Origin: Tritrichomonas musculus | Taxonomy: Eukaryota > Parabasalia > Tritrichomonadida > Tritrichomonadidae | Assembly: GCA_039105265.1 (NCBI GenBank) | Contig: JAPFFF010000002.1 | Location: 9,424,001 to 9,488,000, forward strand | Direction: 5' to 3' | DNA length: 64,000 bases | Shown here: piece by piece, positions 1 to 9,199 of the stretch | Layout: every line of letters starts with the position of its first letter | How positions within the stretch are numbered: position 1 is the first letter of the stretch | The notes under the pieces: model-generated | What the model was told of the DNA's origin: nothing | What the model saw: only the letters and a program-made list of their open reading frames with translations | Databases searched by the model: none | Translations under genes and position numbers: made by a program

Positions 1-2
1 CT

Positions 3-1484
3 TTTGATATGTACAAATATGCTGAATTTTATTGCCAACAAGATGTTAATATTTTGAGAATTGGATTTGAAAAATTGCGTGAAGGATTTAAAGAAAATTT
101 TAATATTAACCTTTATAAATTTATTAGTATATCATCTCTTGCAAATGAAGTGTTTAACCAAAAAGTATATTATCCTAATGGAAATCTTTATAAATTAGGT
201 GGACATGTTAGGCATTTCTGTTCAAAAGCAATATATGGTGGTAGATGCATGACTGCTTACAATAAAAAATGGCATACAAAAAAGAATCTCTGTGATTTTG
301 ATGCAGTTAGTTTATATCCATCTGCAATGAAAAGATTGTACACTGTTGAAGGAAAACCTAAAGTGATTCAACCAGAACAATTAAACATAGAATTTCTATC
401 TAAACAATCTGCATATATTGTAGAAATTGAGATAATAAAAATAAATAAACATTATGCTTTTCCATTGATTGTACAAAAGATAAACGGCTTAAACTGCAAC
501 AATGACTATCTACCCAAAGGTAAATCAATAAAAATGATTGTTGATAATATCACATTAGAGGATTACATAGAGTTTCAAAAGATAGAGTTTAACATTTTAC
601 GTGGATACTATTGGGATGGTAAAAAAGATTATAGAATAAGAGAATGTATCAGTGATATCTTCAATAAAAGACTTGAATATAAAAAGCAAAATAATCCATT
701 ACAAAATCTCTATAAACTTATTATGAATTCATGTTATGGTAAAACAATTGAAAAACCAGTTGAGAAAGATTATAAATATTTACGTGAAGGAGATGAATTA
801 GATAAATTTTGGCAGAAAAATTATAATAAAATAGTTGAAGATATTCAATTGAACAACTCTAACATCCACGCAGTTAAGACTCTAAAACAGATAGATAAAC
901 ATTTTAATTTTTCATTGTTAGGTATTCAAGTTTTGTCTATGTCTAAGAGAATTATGAATGAAGTAATGTGTTTAGCTTTTGATATAGGATGCCACATTTA
1001 TTACCAAGATACAGATAGCATGCATATAGAATCCGCTGATTTACCAAAATTAGAGAAAGCATTTAGAGATAAATATAATAGAGAACTCATAGGTAAAAAT
1101 CTTGGCCAATTCCACTCAGATTTCCCAGAGATAAATGGCCACAAAGAAATGCCTCAAGCAATTGAATCATTCTTTTTGATGAAAAAGATGTATATTGATA
1201 AACTACAAGATTCCACAGGTGATATAGCATATATGATTCGTGGCAAAGGACTTACACAAAATTCTATTAAATACAAATATAATGAAGATTTTAATGGAGA
1301 TGTTATGAAATTATATGAAACATTATATAATGGAAACTCTATAACATTTGATTTAGCAAAAGGTCAACCATGTTTCGATATGAACAAAAATATGACTGTA
1401 TCCACTAGAAAAAAATTCGAAAGATGTATAAAAACTGAATATGAAAGTGGCTGTATAGATGAATATTTTAAGCAGCTAATTTAA
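3..1484 (+). CDS. pPolB: Polinton protein-primed DNA polymerase B (C-terminal part)
   Basis: Replicative polymerase of the element, family B, protein-primed type. The frame is open from the window edge, so only the C-terminal ~490 residues are present. The palm motifs are readable in order: DFDAVSLYPSAM (motif A), KLIMNSCYGK (motif B) and YQDTDSMHI (motif C, catalytic aspartates). The exonuclease and terminal-protein parts would lie to the left. Its 3' end overlaps the convergent integrase gene by about 17 bp. Identification rests on these motifs plus the neighbouring integrase and packaging ATPase; confidence is high. Confidence 0.93.
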   Translation, partial: FDMYKYAEFYCQQDVNILRIGFEKLREGFKENFNINLYKFISISSLANEVFNQKVYYPNGNLYKLGGHVRHFCSKAIYGGRCMTAYNKKWHTKKNLCDFDAVSLYPSAMKRLYTVEGKPKVIQPEQLNIEFLSKQSAYIVEIEIIKINKHYAFPLIVQKINGLNCNNDYLPKGKSIKMIVDNITLEDYIEFQKIEFNILRGYYWDGKKDYRIRECISDIFNKRLEYKKQNNPLQNLYKLIMNSCYGKTIEKPVEKDYKYLREGDELDKFWQKNYNKIVEDIQLNNSNIHAVKTLKQIDKHFNFSLLGIQVLSMSKRIMNEVMCLAFDIGCHIYYQDTDSMHIESADLPKLEKAFRDKYNRELIGKNLGQFHSDFPEINGHKEMPQAIESFFLMKKMYIDKLQDSTGDIAYMIRGKGLTQNSIKYKYNEDFNGDVMKLYETLYNGNSITFDLAKGQPCFDMNKNMTVSTRKKFERCIKTEYESGCIDEYFKQLI

Positions 1485-3174
1485 AACGTGGTATTGATTG
1501 AATATTATTTTTTTCATCAACAACTCTATATAATCCATTAGCAAACCCAATAACTTTATATTTACCTGGTTGCACATTTGTCCTTCTTTTCATCATTCCA
1601 TCCTTTTCATTATACAGTTTAACACTCATACCTTTATTTAAATAAAATCCATCACTCATCATAATATTATAGTTCTCTTTACATATATTCATAACAATAT
1701 ATGATTCAAGTTCTTTATCTTCTTGGACCATCTTTGGACTAACGCTTTTGCCAGCATATTTAGATAATGTTTTATGTGGTGCATTATTATATTGTCTCAC
1801 TAATTCATTCATAATAGATGGTGTAATAATTCCTACTCTCATGTTATAAGCCATATCTCTTAATGTTCTAATAACTCTATCAATCAACCCTAATGAACTA
1901 TGCATAGGGTCAGTTTTTGTTTGTTTCTGCTCACGTTTCATAAAATCTGGATAATTACCCATTTTCATTCTTGGTGCAGTTCTCCAATGAATACCATGAG
2001 AATTATAATAATTTTGTGCCTTTCTCGAGTTAAACGAACCTTCTCCATCAAATGTTAAATGCTTAATAATGACACCTGATTTTATTATTTTATCGAGTGT
2101 CTTTAAATAGTTATCAGCTGATTTTTCATATTTAGCAAAGCGTTGTCTTTTCTCACTATTTTCTGAGTCATTGTCAAACAAAATTTGGTTCACTAATTCA
2201 ACATATAAATATCTTGTGTTAACGTTTATCATAACAAGATAACACAGTTTATCTACAAACATCAAATCAATAATATATGAATATCTCGATGATACTTTAT
2301 GCAATTGATACTTTTTATTTGATTTTAATGGGAAATATGATGTATGTTCATATATATTAACCTTCTTACCAGGAAATATTCTTTGTAATGCTCTTATTTT
2401 GTTCTCTGATTTAAATCCAATATAATTTTGCTCTTCTGGAATAGTATAGGTAGTATGCGTTGTTGGCTGATAATAAAATTTGTTAACATATCTATCATAC
2501 CATTCATCTAATGATAATGATGTTTGTCCCCAATTTTGACTAACTCTAGCGAATTCATCTTTATTTAATAATCTTTCATGATTAAATACGACAAAATCAT
2601 TTAGTTTGTCAGTGAATGTGTCTCTTAATATGTGTCTTTGAGGTGTCTCAGATTCTTGTCTTTTATTCCATTCTCCAACAAATATATCATATAATCTTCT
2701 AAAATCATCTTCGGTTATTGGAAGTTTATTATTTTCTGATAACAATGAACGTGCTTGACTTATAGTATATTTTTGTTTGTTATTCAGTTTTTCGAATAAT
2801 CTATTTTTACACTTTTGATATGTATTCATATAGTTTTTATGCCTCTGATATGCTATACTCTCAAGTAATTTTTCATGAATTTCTTTGTAGTTAATTGATA
2901 TAAAATTCCTTATTTGTATATTATCATTCTCTGTAAATATTTTGTCATAATAATATGTAATATTTCTATAATCCCAAGTATCATGTTTATAATGAAAATC
3001 TTCAGTTAATGCGTCATGTATTTCTTTACATATCCATTTTCTAACTGTATTGTAAATAAAGATAAAATCATTATTTCCTTCAATATCTGCTATATCATCT
3101 TTGTATCTCTGTTCATTTATTATAGCATTTATTATTTTATCCGTGTTATTATAAAGTAAATTACTAGTATTCAT
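1468..3174 (-). CDS. c-int: Polinton integrase (retroviral-type)
   Basis: Integrase that would insert the element, acting with the terminal repeats. The 568-aa protein has a long N-terminal region with no recognised domain, then an RNase H-fold core (about residues 295-470) with the segments YSYIIDLMFVDK, HLTFDGEGSFNS and a C-terminal helix around HSSLGLIDRVIRTLRDM. These are typical of the integrases of Mavericks and LTR elements. A small basic beta-rich C-terminal domain (near VQPGKYKVIGFANGLYRVV) resembles the SH3/chromo-like tail of such integrases. It is convergent with and slightly overlaps the polymerase. The ATG is 17 bp from the divergent small gene at 3192, so the two probably share a promoter region. 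Confidence 0.9.
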   Translation of the reverse strand: MNTSNLLYNNTDKIINAIINEQRYKDDIADIEGNNDFIFIYNTVRKWICKEIHDALTEDFHYKHDTWDYRNITYYYDKIFTENDNIQIRNFISINYKEIHEKLLESIAYQRHKNYMNTYQKCKNRLFEKLNNKQKYTISQARSLLSENNKLPITEDDFRRLYDIFVGEWNKRQESETPQRHILRDTFTDKLNDFVVFNHERLLNKDEFARVSQNWGQTSLSLDEWYDRYVNKFYYQPTTHTTYTIPEEQNYIGFKSENKIRALQRIFPGKKVNIYEHTSYFPLKSNKKYQLHKVSSRYSYIIDLMFVDKLCYLVMINVNTRYLYVELVNQILFDNDSENSEKRQRFAKYEKSADNYLKTLDKIIKSGVIIKHLTFDGEGSFNSRKAQNYYNSHGIHWRTAPRMKMGNYPDFMKREQKQTKTDPMHSSLGLIDRVIRTLRDMAYNMRVGIITPSIMNELVRQYNNAPHKTLSKYAGKSVSPKMVQEDKELESYIVMNICKENYNIMMSDGFYLNKGMSVKLYNEKDGMMKRRTNVQPGKYKVIGFANGLYRVVDEKNNIQSIPRFKLAA

Positions 3175-3191
3175 TTTTTATTTAGTATTAA

Positions 3192-3437
3192 ATGAACCAG
3201 CAAGATTGCCTCACACTACCACCTCTTAAACAATGGCACGAAAGAAAAACATTTGCATCATCAACACTTAAACAAATCAAATCACGTCTTCAATATTATC
3301 GAAAAATATTAAAGGAACCTATGCCAACTGACCCAAAAAAAATAGCAAAACGTAATAAGATTCAACGCAAATATGAATATAATATGAAGGTCAGAAATTT
3401 GTTAAATAGAGCTATTAACAATTTGTATACATTATGA
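3192..3437 (+). CDS. Small basic Polinton protein, unknown function
   Basis: An 81-residue lysine/arginine-rich protein with a predicted helical middle and end (KQIKSRLQYYRKILKEP; NKIQRKYEYNMKVRNLL). No family recognised. It starts 17 bp from the divergent integrase ATG, and its stop overlaps the start of the next gene by 4 bp (ATGA), a compact arrangement typical of viral-type elements. A nucleic-acid-binding role is possible from charge alone, but this is only inference. Confidence 0.6.
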   Translation: MNQQDCLTLPPLKQWHERKTFASSTLKQIKSRLQYYRKILKEPMPTDPKKIAKRNKIQRKYEYNMKVRNLLNRAINNLYTL

Positions 3438-4123
3438 ATAAACCTTTATTTTTTTATAAAATGTCTAATACTTTACGTCAAGCAAGAATATTATCAAGTG
3501 AGAATGATGCAAGTGTTAAACAAGAACAAAACACTAATATCGAAATTAAAGTGACGCCTAATAAGAGTGCACCGCAAAATGTCGCATATCCTCAGATTCC
3601 TAATAATGTAAATTTTACTATGCCCCCTCCAACTATGCCCCCTCCAACTATGCCTCCCCCAACTATGCCTCCCCCAACTATGCCTACACAGACTATGCCT
3701 ACACAGACGACGACACAATATGCTTCTCAATACACTCCTCCAATAAACAGTCATATCCCCATGACAAAAGATTGCGGTTTAGCAGACTTAGGAAATGAAT
3801 TAGATTCTTTAGAACAAAAAAATAGATTTTTAGAAATGTTAGTTGAAATGTATGCTGATAACCCTTTAAGGATTAACTCTTATGTTGTGTGCAAATCAAC
3901 TCTATTAATGAATATGATAAAGTTGTTAACTGGATGTGATAAAGTTGATTTTGTTTTAGAAGATGATGAACCTGGATGTTGTGCAGTTAGTGTTTCAAAA
4001 TTTATCAAAATCGATAAAATATTAATAACAAAAGATGGTAAATCAGAGGAATTAAAATATGCTTATAATAATGTTTATACAGAGTTTATAAAGTATGGCA
4101 TATCGCTCAAACTTGCAGTTTGA
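3434..4123 (+). CDS. Polinton hypothetical protein with PPPTM repeats
   Basis: A 229-aa protein of unknown function. Residues ~65-95 are a low-complexity run of four PPPTM and two PTQTM pentapeptides encoded by a 15-bp minisatellite (about 3620-3710). The rest is a mixed globular region (about residues 115-229) with helices (LDSLEQKNRFLEMLVEMY) and a beta-rich tail. It is translationally coupled to the preceding small gene by a 4-bp overlap. The stop codon sits in the stem of the first of four consecutive hairpins that separate it from the convergent fibre-like gene. A structural or scaffolding role is possible but unproven. Confidence 0.65.
   Translation: MNKPLFFYKMSNTLRQARILSSENDASVKQEQNTNIEIKVTPNKSAPQNVAYPQIPNNVNFTMPPPTMPPPTMPPPTMPPPTMPTQTMPTQTTTQYASQYTPPINSHIPMTKDCGLADLGNELDSLEQKNRFLEMLVEMYADNPLRINSYVVCKSTLLMNMIKLLTGCDKVDFVLEDDEPGCCAVSVSKFIKIDKILITKDGKSEELKYAYNNVYTEFIKYGISLKLAV
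3614..3715 (+). repeat. 15-bp coding minisatellite (PPPTM/PTQTM)
   Basis: Six tandem 15-bp units inside the preceding gene: four encode Pro-Pro-Pro-Thr-Met and two encode Pro-Thr-Gln-Thr-Met. Copy number probably varies between element copies. Confidence 0.85.
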
Positions 4124-4175
4124 GAGCCTCGTAAACGAGTCGCTAAAATTAGCGACATGACTGCAACAAAGTTGC
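4105..4175. terminator. Four consecutive hairpins between convergent Polinton genes
   Basis: Four perfect short inverted repeats lie back to back: 4106-4124 (CTCAAACT/AGTTTGAG, loop TGC), 4128-4139 (CTCGT/ACGAG), 4139-4156 (GTCGCTA/TAGCGAC) and 4163-4175 (GCAAC/GTTGC). They fill the gap between the + gene ending at 4123 and the - gene ending at 4200. A role in 3'-end formation for both convergent transcripts is inferred from position only. Confidence 0.6.
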
Positions 4176-4199
4176 CGGGATTTCTCTCAAGATAGCTAT

Positions 4200-5489
4200 T
4201 TAAGCTTTGAATAACGCTAATATATGTTCATTTATTTTTGCACTCACTTTTCCTACAATACTTTGTTGAATCTTTAATGTTAATGCATAATCTTCATCCA
4301 ATATTCTTCCATCATATAGAATCACATCACCTATGGCATATAAATTAGCATCATCAACATAAAATAAATAGTCTCCATGTGTAGCGAATGTAATGTTATT
4401 TTTTTCTTTATCAATACTAGTGATTACACCAATATACTCTTTCCATGAACCATTTATTTTAACACTACTAATGCAATCAACTGAATCTGTTGCAGTAGAA
4501 CTCACAAATGAACCATTAACATTTTTATACACATGACCAGACATAAATACAGGTTTCCCAAGTGCGTAATCTTCAATATTTTCACCAGCTTCAATTGGCG
4601 CATAATGAGTAATCGTATTTGAACCATTTGATGTTATTTTGCCAGAAACATATAAATTTGAATCAATTGTTGTATTTCTTGCAGTACCAAACATGCTAAA
4701 TGATTGAAATCTATGACCATCAACATATATAAATACTTCACCAGTATCAGCAGTTTTTGAAGACCTATACATAAAGACAGTATTATAAGTATCATTATAT
4801 CCAAATCTAAATAAAGTAAGTGTATTTGAATCAATAGAACTAAAGAAACTTGCAATATTACTTTCGGTAGTATTAATTGTTAATGAACCATCATTATTTT
4901 TTGCTATATATTTAGTATCACATTCTGATTCAGTTAAATATTTATCATTATTTTTATATAAATCAGTACTAATTTCAACTTTATCTTTATTAACTGTTAT
5001 TATTTTTGAACTATTTAAGTATAAAGATAATTTTGGAATATTATTAACTAATTCATATAATATTTCACTTTTATTTGCTAAATCTAATCCAAAATTAATA
5101 AGTGCTTGTTTTGCTGAACTTGTTGAATAAATATCAAATATACTTAAATCTGAACCTTTTATCATAACTCGACCATCAACCACTAATTGGTCTTTTATTG
5201 TAGTTTTATATTTTTGAGATTTATATGTGCAATTTATCATATCAACATCTTTATATTTTATCATAAATTCCTCTGTATAAGGTGAATATCTTAATGAAAC
5301 ATAACTATTTTCATTACATAATCTAATATCTGGATAATATGGATTATTCACTATTAATGATGGAGAATTATTTGTAAACGTAGTAGCTATTGTTAATGAA
5401 CCATCATCATTTTTTGCTACATATTTAGTCAAATCAACAGGTTCAGGTATATCAGATTTTAATGCATAATTATCTTTTACGAAGTTCAT
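4200..5489 (-). CDS. Polinton fibre-like virion protein
   Basis: A 429-aa protein resembling phage tail-fibre or receptor-binding proteins. Two internal repeats begin KYVAKNDDGSLTI and KYIAKNNDGSLTI, each followed by a beta-rich stretch, as in trimeric fibre shafts. The C-terminal part, from about residue 310 (KPVFMSGHVYKNVNGSF) to the end, resembles the end domains of intramolecular-chaperone fibres. Trichomonad Mavericks are known to carry fibre-like proteins. It is the last gene of a minus-strand block of structural genes. The function is inferred from repeat architecture, not from a confirmed match. Confidence 0.6.
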   Translation of the reverse strand: MNFVKDNYALKSDIPEPVDLTKYVAKNDDGSLTIATTFTNNSPSLIVNNPYYPDIRLCNENSYVSLRYSPYTEEFMIKYKDVDMINCTYKSQKYKTTIKDQLVVDGRVMIKGSDLSIFDIYSTSSAKQALINFGLDLANKSEILYELVNNIPKLSLYLNSSKIITVNKDKVEISTDLYKNNDKYLTESECDTKYIAKNNDGSLTINTTESNIASFFSSIDSNTLTLFRFGYNDTYNTVFMYRSSKTADTGEVFIYVDGHRFQSFSMFGTARNTTIDSNLYVSGKITSNGSNTITHYAPIEAGENIEDYALGKPVFMSGHVYKNVNGSFVSSTATDSVDCISSVKINGSWKEYIGVITSIDKEKNNITFATHGDYLFYVDDANLYAIGDVILYDGRILDEDYALTLKIQQSIVGKVSAKINEHILALFKA

Positions 5490-5860
5490 ATTTGGAATAC
5501 AATATTTGTCATAAACTTCAGGTTCGTATCAAATAACTTACTGATTCTAAATAACAACATTATTACATTATATCTGAATGTTCCACCGTAATAGAAAAAG
5601 TATATAAAAAAGTATTTTCGGCTTTTTTGTAATAATAATATTCCTGTCTTCACTATCATACAAATATTCTCCTGAAATATCTTCATTATTACAAGAGCCT
5701 TTGAAAAAGTGATGATTTCTTTAATATGTTGCATAAATCTCTATCCAAATTTGTGATATAAGTTCTTTTATCCTCATCATTTGTTGTTCCGTTTTCGAAT
5801 TTTGTAGCATTATTGATAATTCTTGTGTTATTTTTTCGGTTGATAATATGTTCTGTTTCT

Positions 5861-7798
5861 TCAAATAAGACTGTAAGTCCTGTTTTTAGCATACTCATCA
5901 AGATTCTCAAGTGTTGCATAATTTGATAAATCAACAGTAGGGATTTCACTTAACATATTTTGCTTATGATTCTCAATTAATTTTTTTGTCGCAGCTGCTG
6001 ATAATAATTGATTATTGGTTAATGTTTCCCCTAATGCTAACATATTTGACTTCGATTTAGGGATATATTTATATGAAACATTTGATGGCTTATTTTTAGA
6101 AAATACCATTAAATAGGGATATTCATATATTAAATTACAAGCAATTACAGAATTTACCGCAACAATATTTCCATCAGAATCTACATCATAATTGTTAATA
6201 CTAATCACTTCTCCATCTGAATCAACTATAAATGATACATCTATTTTAGATTCACTTTTTAACTCAAATAGATAGTATTTATAGCAATTATTATCTGAGC
6301 CAATTATTGTTGTCTCTGATGCAAAATCTAGTTGTTTCTCAATAACGCCAGGTGATAAAACGTCGACGTCATGTATTATTTCATCAACATATTCTATTTC
6401 TTTCACAGTTGATTTAGCAAAAGAGAGTCTACTTAATGATTCAATTCCTGCAGCACCTATTCGCATTAATCCTGGACCGAATCCTATTAACATAGTACCA
6501 ATATCAACAATACCTTGTAAAATATCAAACCAGTTAACTTTATTTGACATACTTTCTATTTGTGATTCTAATTGTTTACAATAATTTTGTAATTGAGATA
6601 TATCATTTAGGGCAACATCAACTGTGTTTCCTAAAGAATTTAACACAAACATATGACTCTCAATGTTTTCCCCAATTACCACACCAGATGTTTGAATATT
6701 ATAGTTTGTAAAAAGAGTCGTGCATGATTCAGGTTTAGGAACAACATTATAATAACCACATCCATTGAGATATTCAAATGTATTTTCACCATAATATTCT
6801 ACGTCAGCGATTTTAAATATAAGATTTGGATTAGTGGACATAAATAATTTAATCCCTTTATTGTTAATCAATTTTTTAGCTTGCTCTTCAGCAAGATTAG
6901 ATGCTAAAAGCATCTCTGTATGATGATATCCAATATATTCAAAATAATTATTACTATTTACTTTATAATGAGGAGAATCAATTGTTGCATCTACATTAAC
7001 TTTTATTTCATATATTTTCCCGTTTAGCGTTAATGTTGCAATATAATCACCTCCAACCCATTGGCCTCCACTATCGAACTCACAAACGATATCTATCCAC
7101 CATTCTTTATCATTTTCACCTGCATAATCTAGTTTTCCTTTGTTTATTTTCAATAATCCTTCATTAATGAGAAATGTTAATGCGTTCTGGTCTGAATGGA
7201 ATTTAACAAGATGTGATAAAGTAAATTTATTAGCATCATTTTTGGCTATTGTTATTCTAGCTTCATTATCGCTATCTTGTATTAACTTTAATGATTCCGG
7301 AATATGCACACAATAATTGTTTCCAATCCATGTATCTCCTTTCTTTGTAAGCTTAAATGTTGTGCCAAATACTTCATCATTGAATTCAAATGTTTGTCCA
7401 TCAATAAGTGTGTTAAATTCTTCTGTTCCTTCATCATAGCCCCAATAAGCAATATAATAATTGTCATCTTGTGATATTGACTTTATTTCATAGAAATCTG
7501 GTAATGGAGACCTAAATAATTTAAAACAATTATCTGCATCTATAGTATTACATTTAAAGTTTATTATTTTGTTGTCTTTTTTATTAATAGTCTGTTTAAT
7601 TGGAGCAATAAATGTTATTCTTATGAATCCTTTTGTGAACAAGTCAAATGGATCGCTTAAAATATCTTTACTCATATATAATCTCGCATAATCATCATTT
7701 TCAATATAAGATACAACATATTTTCCATCAGAATAGTCTATGCGAGGATTAGTAAATTTATTATTTGCAAATGATATGGACAAAGTTGGCTTCGCCAA
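5861..7798 (-). CDS. Polinton large structural/fibre-associated protein
   Basis: A reading frame of 645 aa. The N-terminal ~370 residues are beta-rich with many Asp/Asn and aromatic residues. Then come a coiled-coil heptad stretch (LNDISQLQNYCKQLESQIESMS), a glycine-rich hydrophobic segment (IGFGPGLMRIGAAGIESL) that may be membrane-active, and a C-terminal region (ETLTNNQLLSAAATKKLIENH) like phage fibre oligomerisation tails. The gene is part of the fibre-like block 4200-8218, which appears partly broken. An adhesion or fibre-base role is inferred. Confidence 0.5.
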   Translation of the reverse strand: MAKPTLSISFANNKFTNPRIDYSDGKYVVSYIENDDYARLYMSKDILSDPFDLFTKGFIRITFIAPIKQTINKKDNKIINFKCNTIDADNCFKLFRSPLPDFYEIKSISQDDNYYIAYWGYDEGTEEFNTLIDGQTFEFNDEVFGTTFKLTKKGDTWIGNNYCVHIPESLKLIQDSDNEARITIAKNDANKFTLSHLVKFHSDQNALTFLINEGLLKINKGKLDYAGENDKEWWIDIVCEFDSGGQWVGGDYIATLTLNGKIYEIKVNVDATIDSPHYKVNSNNYFEYIGYHHTEMLLASNLAEEQAKKLINNKGIKLFMSTNPNLIFKIADVEYYGENTFEYLNGCGYYNVVPKPESCTTLFTNYNIQTSGVVIGENIESHMFVLNSLGNTVDVALNDISQLQNYCKQLESQIESMSNKVNWFDILQGIVDIGTMLIGFGPGLMRIGAAGIESLSRLSFAKSTVKEIEYVDEIIHDVDVLSPGVIEKQLDFASETTIIGSDNNCYKYYLFELKSESKIDVSFIVDSDGEVISINNYDVDSDGNIVAVNSVIACNLIYEYPYLMVFSKNKPSNVSYKYIPKSKSNMLALGETLTNNQLLSAAATKKLIENHKQNMLSEIPTVDLSNYATLENLDEYAKNRTYSLI

Positions 7799-7993
7799 TT
7801 ATTCCTGAACCCAAAGATGTAGTTAAAGCGAATACATTTCCTGAATATGTTTTTGGTAAATCATAAGCGATTTCCAATATATTACATTCATTTGTTTCTT
7901 TTTTAGATAATGTTTTAACATCTATTATGAATTCATCAAAACCGTCTACATATTCTAAATTACTCTGTGAATCAGGTTTATTTTCTAGTGTTG

Positions 7994-8218
7994 TTATTCA
8001 AGAGTTTGCTCTTGTTCATCAGAGTGCGCATGATTGTCCAATATTTGTGATGTTTGTGATAATACATCAATGATATTATTATTTTTAACTATTAGATTGT
8101 CGTCAATTATAGCATCTTGTTTAACATGAATATTATCAAATTCCCCGTTTCCACCTGCATTGTATCCACTAATAAATGCTTTATCAAATGCATTTTGTTT
8201 TGTTATGATTGCAGTCAT
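7994..8218 (-). CDS. Small Polinton reading frame of the fibre-like block
   Basis: A 74-aa reading frame starting MTAIITKQNAF, asparagine-rich and beta/coil in character (NLIVKNNNIIDVLSQTSQIL), with a histidine pair near the end. It starts the minus-strand fibre-like block, divergent from the + gene at 8233 (14 bp between starts). Whether it is a separate gene or the start of a larger structural gene cannot be told from the sequence alone. Confidence 0.4.
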   Translation of the reverse strand: MTAIITKQNAFDKAFISGYNAGGNGEFDNIHVKQDAIIDDNLIVKNNNIIDVLSQTSQILDNHAHSDEQEQTLE

Positions 8219-8232
8219 TTTATGATTAATAA

Positions 8233-8565
8233 ATGGTTAAAACATATTACATCACGAAGAAATACAATAATTTATTACCATCTGAGTTTAGTAATTCACT
8301 GAATAAACGCTATATATCTTTTCAATATTGTCGTTGTACTTGTAATGGATACTTGGATGGTGAAACTGAAATACATTGTAGCTTTATTCAAAGAGATGAA
8401 TATGAAGATAGTCTTGTATGGTACGCAAATGTAGTGCCACCTGATGATAATCGCAAATATGAATATGTCGGAACAAAAAGAGATTTCAAAATATGGTTCA
8501 CTGATGCTAATGGAAACGAGATAAAACCAGATAATTTTACATTGTTTTTGAAGCTAGAATACTGA
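8233..8565 (+). CDS. Polinton hypothetical protein (110 aa)
   Basis: A small protein with four cysteines in the first half (QYCRCTCNGYLDGETEIHCSF) and a beta-rich second half ending in GNEIKPDNFTLFLKLEY. It resembles a compact beta-sandwich, but no family was recognised. It is divergent from the fibre-like block and convergent with the HNH gene that follows. A small virion or decoration role is possible, not shown. Confidence 0.55.
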   Translation: MVKTYYITKKYNNLLPSEFSNSLNKRYISFQYCRCTCNGYLDGETEIHCSFIQRDEYEDSLVWYANVVPPDDNRKYEYVGTKRDFKIWFTDANGNEIKPDNFTLFLKLEY

Positions 8566-8584
8566 ATGTAAAAAAATAAATAAT

Positions 8585-9154
8585 TTATAAAAGGTCATAT
8601 TGTTTCTTGAATTTGTTATAATAAACACCAATATTTTCTCCGTTTGAATCAGTCATATGAACACATTTTGAACCATTTTTGTATTCAATAATATGGAGTT
8701 TTCTATATTGAATCCCATTATAAAAATAAAACACATTATCATGATAATAATAATTTTCAAATTTATGAACACCATACGAATCAACAACAATAGCATCATC
8801 TGGTATTTTGTCAACATATTCATAATTCACTCCTTTATATGATTCTTTATTTTTTTGATTTTCTGATTGAGATACCCAACGTAAATTATCAAGATGATAA
8901 TCTGCTTTATTCCTATTTTTATGGTCTACTTGTGATTTAAGTTCTGGGTCATCATTTGGAATGAATTGTTTTGCGATAATAACATGTTTGAAGTAATGTT
9001 TTTGATTCAATTTTATTTTTATATATCCTTTATAATCTTTCCATTCTGAGATAACATAATGATTCCTTTTCTTTCTAATTGTAAAAGGATATTGTGATAA
9101 TATTTCATAATCATTTTCGAAATCTTTAAGTGGTACAAATTCAATTGTTGTCAT
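8585..9154 (-). CDS. HNH homing-endonuclease-like protein inside the Polinton
   Basis: A 189-aa protein of the phage NUMOD4/HNH type. The HNH core lies around residues 65-105: HVIIAKQFIPNDD, then QVDHKNRNKADYHLDNLRW, then VSQSENQKN. The D-H pair, the later Asn/His and the LDNLRWVS signature are the standard HNH metal- and DNA-binding positions. Such genes in phages and large DNA viruses cut a target allele lacking them and so spread within a population. It lies between the 110-aa gene and the capsid gene and is not a recognised core gene of Mavericks, so it is probably a passenger gained from another virus or phage. Confidence 0.82.
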   Translation of the reverse strand: MTTIEFVPLKDFENDYEILSQYPFTIRKKRNHYVISEWKDYKGYIKIKLNQKHYFKHVIIAKQFIPNDDPELKSQVDHKNRNKADYHLDNLRWVSQSENQKNKESYKGVNYEYVDKIPDDAIVVDSYGVHKFENYYYHDNVFYFYNGIQYRKLHIIEYKNGSKCVHMTDSNGENIGVYYNKFKKQYDLL

Positions 9155-9199
9155 TTGTATAAAGGATAAAAAAATATTTAGAATAATGAATTTAACATT

